From an uncultured Holophagaceae bacterium (GTDB lineage Bacteria; Acidobacteriota; Holophagae; Holophagales; Holophagaceae): a DNA stretch of 64,000 nucleotides. A program made the position numbers and the translations under genes. Position 1 is the first letter of the stretch, and each line of letters begins with the position of its first letter. The stretch spans positions 62,001 through 126,000 of the forward strand of contig CAIWKE010000008.1 in the NCBI GenBank assembly GCA_903913215.1. The letters are read 5' to 3'. The notes below the pieces were generated by a model. It ran no database searches, was not told the DNA's origin, and saw nothing but the letters and a program-made list of their open reading frames with translations. This document shows positions 61,949 through 64,000 of the stretch, in pieces.

Positions 61949-63784
61949 ATGACCGAATCCCAGTCCCAACCCAAGCCTGATCCCAAGTTCAAGCCCAAGG
62001 TCGACACGGCCCGGGCCTGGCGGGAGGCGCGGTCGCTGCTGCTGGAGCACCGGCGCTCCCTGGCCCTGGGCCTCTTCCTCATGCTCATCAGCCGCCTGGC
62101 GGGCCTGGTGCTGCCCGCCAGCACCAAGTTCCTCATCGATGAGGTCATCGGCAGGCACAACGGCCACCTGCTGCTGCCCCTGGCCCTGGGGGCCGGGGCC
62201 GCCACCCTACTGCAGGCCGTCACCAGCTACGCCAACTCCCAGGTGGTGAGCGTGGCGGCCCAGCGGGCCATCATGACCATGCGCCAGCGGGTGCAGGACC
62301 ATATCCTGCGCCTGCCCATCGGTTACTTCGACAGCACCAAGAGTGGTGTGGTCATCGCCCGGGTCATGAACGATGCTGAGGGGGTCCGCAACCTGGTGGG
62401 CACGGGCATCATCCAGCTGGTGGGCGGCGTGCTCACGGCGGGCATCTCCCTGGGTGTGCTGTTCTGGCTGAACTGGAAGCTGACCCTGGCCACCATTGTA
62501 TTCCTGGGCATCTTCGGCGGGGCCATGGCCCTGGCCTTCCGCAAGCTGCGCCCCCTCTTCCGCAAGCGCAGCGAGATCACCGCCGACATCACCGGGCGCC
62601 TCACAGAGTCTGTGGGCGGCATCCGCATCCTCAAGGTCTACGTGGCCGAGGACCGGGAGCGCAAGATCTTCGCCGAGGGCACGGAGCGGCTGTTCAAGAA
62701 CATCGCCGGGACGCTCACGGGCACCAGCGCCATCACCGCCTTCGGCACCGCCATCGTGGGCGCTCTGGGCGTGCTCATCATGATCATCGGGGGCCGCGCC
62801 ATCCTCTCTGGGGCCATGACCCTGGGCGACCTGATCATGTACACCTTCTTCGTGGGCCTCATGGCCGCGCCTGTGGTGCAGATCGCCAACATCGGCACCC
62901 AGGTGAGCGAGGCCTTCGCGGGCCTGGACCGCGTCCGCGAGATCCTGGACATGCCCACCGAGGACCAGGAGGACGCCCGCCGCGAGCCCCTACCCACGCT
63001 GGAGGGCTCCGTGTCCTTCCGGGACGTGCACTTCGCCTACGAGGCGGACAGCCCGGTCCTGCAAGGCGTCTCCTTCGAAGTGCCCGCCGGGAGCACCGTG
63101 GCCCTGGTGGGCTCCAGTGGCTCCGGCAAGAGCACCATCATCTCCCTGGTGATGGCCTTCAACCATCCGCAGCGGGGCGAGATCCTCGTGGACGGCAAGA
63201 ACGTCGAGAGCCTGCGCCTGCGGGAATACCGGGCCAAGCTGGGCGTGGTGATGCAGGACAACTTCCTCTTCGACGGCACCGTGGCGGACAACATCGGCTT
63301 CGCCAAGCCCGGCGCCACCCGCGACGAGGTGGAAGCCGTGGGCCGCATCGCCCACGTGCACGAGTTCGTGGACCGCTTCGAGTTGGGCTATGACACCGTG
63401 GTGGGCGAGCGGGGCGTGAAGCTCTCCGGGGGCCAGCGCCAGCGGGTGGCCATTGCCCGCGCCATCCTGGCGGATCCCCGCATCCTCCTGCTGGACGAAG
63501 CCACCTCCAGCCTGGACAGCGAGAGCGAGGCCCTCATCCGCGACGGCCTCCACAAGCTGCGGGCGGGCCGCACCACCTTCGTCATTGCCCACCGCCTCAG
63601 CACCATCGAAAGCGCCGACCAGATCCTGGTGGTGGAGCACGGCGAAATCGTCGAGCGGGGCACCCACCGGGAACTGCTGGCCCTCCAGGGCCGCTACAAG
63701 CAGCTCCACGATCGGCAGCAGGGCGTGGAGCAGGACCAGTTCATCAACCCCGGCGAGGACTTCACGGCACCCATGGGGGGGTAG
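61949..63784 (+). CDS. ABC exporter, fused membrane-ATPase (MsbA-like)
   Basis: 611 aa. A six-TM transmembrane domain (about 45-330; LFLMLISRLAGLVLPASTKF and LNWKLTLATIVFLGIF) is followed by the nucleotide-binding domain with GSSGSGKSTIISLV (Walker A), LSGGQRQRVAIARAI (signature), ILLLDEATSSLDSE (Walker B) and VIAHRLSTIESAD (H-loop). It is a homodimeric type IV exporter for a lipid or drug. LPIGYFDSTKSGVVIARVMN and ADITGRLTESVGGIRILKVY are conserved transmembrane-domain blocks. Confidence 0.95.
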   Translation: MTESQSQPKPDPKFKPKVDTARAWREARSLLLEHRRSLALGLFLMLISRLAGLVLPASTKFLIDEVIGRHNGHLLLPLALGAGAATLLQAVTSYANSQVVSVAAQRAIMTMRQRVQDHILRLPIGYFDSTKSGVVIARVMNDAEGVRNLVGTGIIQLVGGVLTAGISLGVLFWLNWKLTLATIVFLGIFGGAMALAFRKLRPLFRKRSEITADITGRLTESVGGIRILKVYVAEDRERKIFAEGTERLFKNIAGTLTGTSAITAFGTAIVGALGVLIMIIGGRAILSGAMTLGDLIMYTFFVGLMAAPVVQIANIGTQVSEAFAGLDRVREILDMPTEDQEDARREPLPTLEGSVSFRDVHFAYEADSPVLQGVSFEVPAGSTVALVGSSGSGKSTIISLVMAFNHPQRGEILVDGKNVESLRLREYRAKLGVVMQDNFLFDGTVADNIGFAKPGATRDEVEAVGRIAHVHEFVDRFELGYDTVVGERGVKLSGGQRQRVAIARAILADPRILLLDEATSSLDSESEALIRDGLHKLRAGRTTFVIAHRLSTIESADQILVVEHGEIVERGTHRELLALQGRYKQLHDRQQGVEQDQFINPGEDFTAPMGG

Positions 63785-64000
63785 ATCCCTGCCGATGGTT
63801 CGCGAGGCAAAGGTGCGGGGAGGCCCTGGAAGCCTTTTCTTTCGGGCATGGCGACTTTGCGTGAAAGCTCTTCCCCCCAGCACCACCGCCCCCGCCTCAG
63901 GCAGGACACCACTTAGTGGCATGGCTCCATCTTTCGGTGGGCACAGACCTAGATCTATCGGTGTAACTATATTGTTCTTCAGTATCTTGCGTAGATGTGA
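63785..64000. other. End of window, no gene recognised
   Basis: 216 bp after the exporter. It turns AT-rich at the far right (about 63930-64000), which may be the promoter region of the next gene. No terminator is clear. Confidence 0.3.

Overview
The window looks like one end of a genomic island followed by chromosome from a high-GC, Gram-negative, signalling-rich bacterium. A Holophagae-type acidobacterion such as Geothrix fits best: a TonB receptor with a carboxypeptidase-like N-terminal domain, many hybrid kinases, a bacteriohemerythrin, and a LolD/FtsX-type exporter. This assignment is inference; there is no rRNA or complete tRNA to anchor it.

Positions 1-7594 are the right end of integrative element A, whose left end lies outside the window. 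It holds a partial MobC-like mobilisation gene with an oriT-like sequence, a small DNA-binding-type protein, and cargo of visibly lower GC. The cargo is an XRE regulator / ImmA-IrrE metallopeptidase / PIN-domain operon facing a convergent pair: a PD-(D/E)XK-like sce7726-family protein and a T4-beta-family protein. A remnant of an older recombinase and a 560-aa tyrosine integrase follow. The element ends in the 3' part (anticodon loop to CCA) of a tRNA-Ser(GGA) gene.

Positions 7595-15000 are a second, tandem element B of about 7.4 kb. It has a P4-type integrase and an AlpA/Xis-like protein that leads a translationally coupled operon: a primase-like protein, a RepA-type ATPase, two unknowns including a cysteine-rich protein, and a secreted BamE-like protein downstream. 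No virion genes are present. It ends at a second copy of the tRNA-Ser 3' end, followed by a strong terminator. A third, inverted tRNA-end scar lies 35 bp further on.

From about 15 kb onward the sequence is ordinary high-GC chromosome. The regions are: (i) sensory genes (a Cache sensor with a C-terminal Cys domain, an MCP, a CBS-PAS hybrid kinase); (ii) hydrolases, an iron-sulfur protein, a universal stress protein, a PAP2 protein and an E2-type acyltransferase; (iii) a STAS-like / RMD1-family operon and PlsC; (iv) a TonB receptor, a metallophosphoesterase, an acid phosphatase and hemolysin III; (v) a phosphorelay operon (CHASE hybrid kinase with HPt, a double-REC regulator with a decayed GGDEF domain, and a REC-Cys protein); (vi) MarC, then an M20 amidohydrolase / nitrilase pair facing an APC permease; (vii) an L,D-transpeptidase, small proteins, a GAF-PAS hybrid kinase and a bacteriohemerythrin; (viii) a 1627-aa four-ATPase double UvrA; (ix) a LolD/FtsX-type exporter split by a repeat element, an orphan SsuA-like protein, a GDSL esterase and an MsbA-type exporter. 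Intergenic inverted repeats of several families separate many of the transcription units.

The best candidates for something undescribed are the mixed protease-toxin-nuclease cargo of element A, the four-ATPase UvrA that lacks UvrB-binding domains, and the Cys-rich output domain shared by two signalling proteins.
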